From an uncultured Eubacterium sp. (GTDB lineage: Bacteria > Bacillota > Clostridia > Lachnospirales > Lachnospiraceae), in the NCBI GenBank assembly GCA_946611445.1, contig CAMODP010000117.1, forward strand, positions 1 through 5,844: a stretch of 5,844 nt of DNA, in the 5' to 3' direction. Of this stretch, positions 5,300 to 5,844 are shown in pieces (position 1 is the stretch's first letter; each line of letters opens with the position of its first letter). The translations under genes were made by a program, and so were the position numbers. Below the pieces are notes generated by a model. It was not told the origin of the DNA. It was given only the letters and a program-made list of their open reading frames with translations, and made no database searches.

Positions 5300-5844
5300 C
5301 TACACTCCCAGCCGCTTGCTCATAAATTCATAATTGTTGCAGACGGACAGCGCCGTCTCTTTTGAAATCCGTCCCTGACGGACAAGTTCCATCAGGCTGC
5401 CGTCCATCGTACACATGCCTTCGGCCGCGTTCGCCTGCATGGCCGAATCCAGCTGATGCATCTTGCCCTCGCGGATCATGTTCTGGATCGCCGGATTGGA
5501 CTTCAATACTTCAAACACTGGCAGCAGATGCCCATCCTCTGAAGGGATCAGCTGCTGACAGACCACACCGCGGATCAGCTGCGCCAGCTGGCCGCGCACC
5601 TGCAGCTGCTGGTTGGCCGGGAAGACGTCCACGATTCGGTTGATCGTGTTGGCCGCACTGCTCGTGTGCAGGGTGCTGAACAGCAGCACACCGGTTTCCG
5701 CCGCCGTGATTGCTGAAGAAATGGTGTCGTAATCACGCATTTCGCCGAGCAGAATGACATCCGGACTCTCGCGCAAAGCAGAGCGAAGAGACTCCAGATA
5801 ACCCGGCGTATCGATAAACACTTCGCGCTGGCTGACGATGGCTT
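5300..5844 (-). CDS. pilT: PilT-like type IV pilus retraction ATPase, C-terminal part
   Basis: The last 180 codons of a gene entering from the right edge; the Walker A region lies outside the window. The visible part starts with 'AIVSQREV' and contains the secretion-ATPase Walker B segment LRESPDVILLGEMRD (23-37 of the visible part) and the His box STLHTSSAANTINRIVDVFP (57-76). It also has IRGVVCQQLIP (90-100) and AIQNMIREGK (118-127). The last corresponds to the AIRNLIRE motif that marks PilT retraction ATPases and separates them from PilB assembly ATPases. PilT hexamers sit at the inner face of the membrane and depolymerise the pilus, driving twitching motility or DNA uptake. The frame has no GTG or ATG that would be a natural start here: GTG at 5819-5821 is an internal valine. 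It ends with TAG, only about five bases from the repeat array. No intrinsic terminator with a T-run follows on this strand. Confidence 0.92.
   Translation of the reverse strand, partial: AIVSQREVFIDTPGYLESLRSALRESPDVILLGEMRDYDTISSAITAAETGVLLFSTLHTSSAANTINRIVDVFPANQQLQVRGQLAQLIRGVVCQQLIPSEDGHLLPVFEVLKSNPAIQNMIREGKMHQLDSAMQANAAEGMCTMDGSLMELVRQGRISKETALSVCNNYEFMSKRLGV

Noticed and set aside
4738..5325. Plus-strand frame of 195 codons across the Hpt gene and the repeat array
   Set aside because: The first part is antisense to a clear Hpt gene and the rest is translated repeat DNA. No ribosome site or promoter supports it.

Overview
The window looks like the chromosome of a mid-GC anaerobic Firmicute, probably a clostridium of the Lachnospiraceae type. 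This is inferred from gene style: strong GGAGG-type ribosome binding sites, an Endonuclea_NS_2 nuclease with an Ada-like C-terminal zinc module, a stand-alone Hpt protein and a clostridial-style ABC exporter with a His/Gly/Pro-rich N-terminus. No rRNA, tRNA, insertion sequence or CRISPR array was seen.

Layout. Positions 1-89 (minus) hold the first 29 codons of an NAD(P)-dependent malic enzyme, with its promoter at 149-177. The divergent intergenic region 90-373 also carries a candidate promoter and an imperfect dyad for the rightward unit. That unit (374-2344, plus) has two nuclease-family genes 45 bases apart: a helix-turn-helix/Uma2 fusion, then an exported or lipid-anchored DNA/RNA non-specific endonuclease. 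It meets a leftward ABC exporter gene (2347-4281) tail to tail with only two bases between the stop codons. Further right, all on the minus strand, are an Hpt phosphotransfer gene (4585-4917) with a terminator overlapping its stop codon, a 0.3-kb tandem repeat array, and the C-terminal part of a PilT-like pilus retraction ATPase running off the right edge.

Two things stand out. First, the ABC exporter frame is cut by an in-frame TAG at codon 33 of what looks like the full-length protein. The 32 codons upstream of TAG (4300-4395) read as a typical N-terminus of this family, and the frame resumes directly with the expected pre-membrane segment. Second, between pilT and the Hpt gene lies an array of five units of about 63 bp (4984-5295). 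Each can form a roughly 10-bp hairpin, and there are two unit types in the order A-B-A-B-B. It has no protein-coding role that I can support.

Functional links are modest. The two nuclease genes probably share a transcript. PilT and Hpt could belong to a type IV pilus or signalling neighbourhood, but the repeat array separates them. The malic enzyme is an unrelated metabolic gene.
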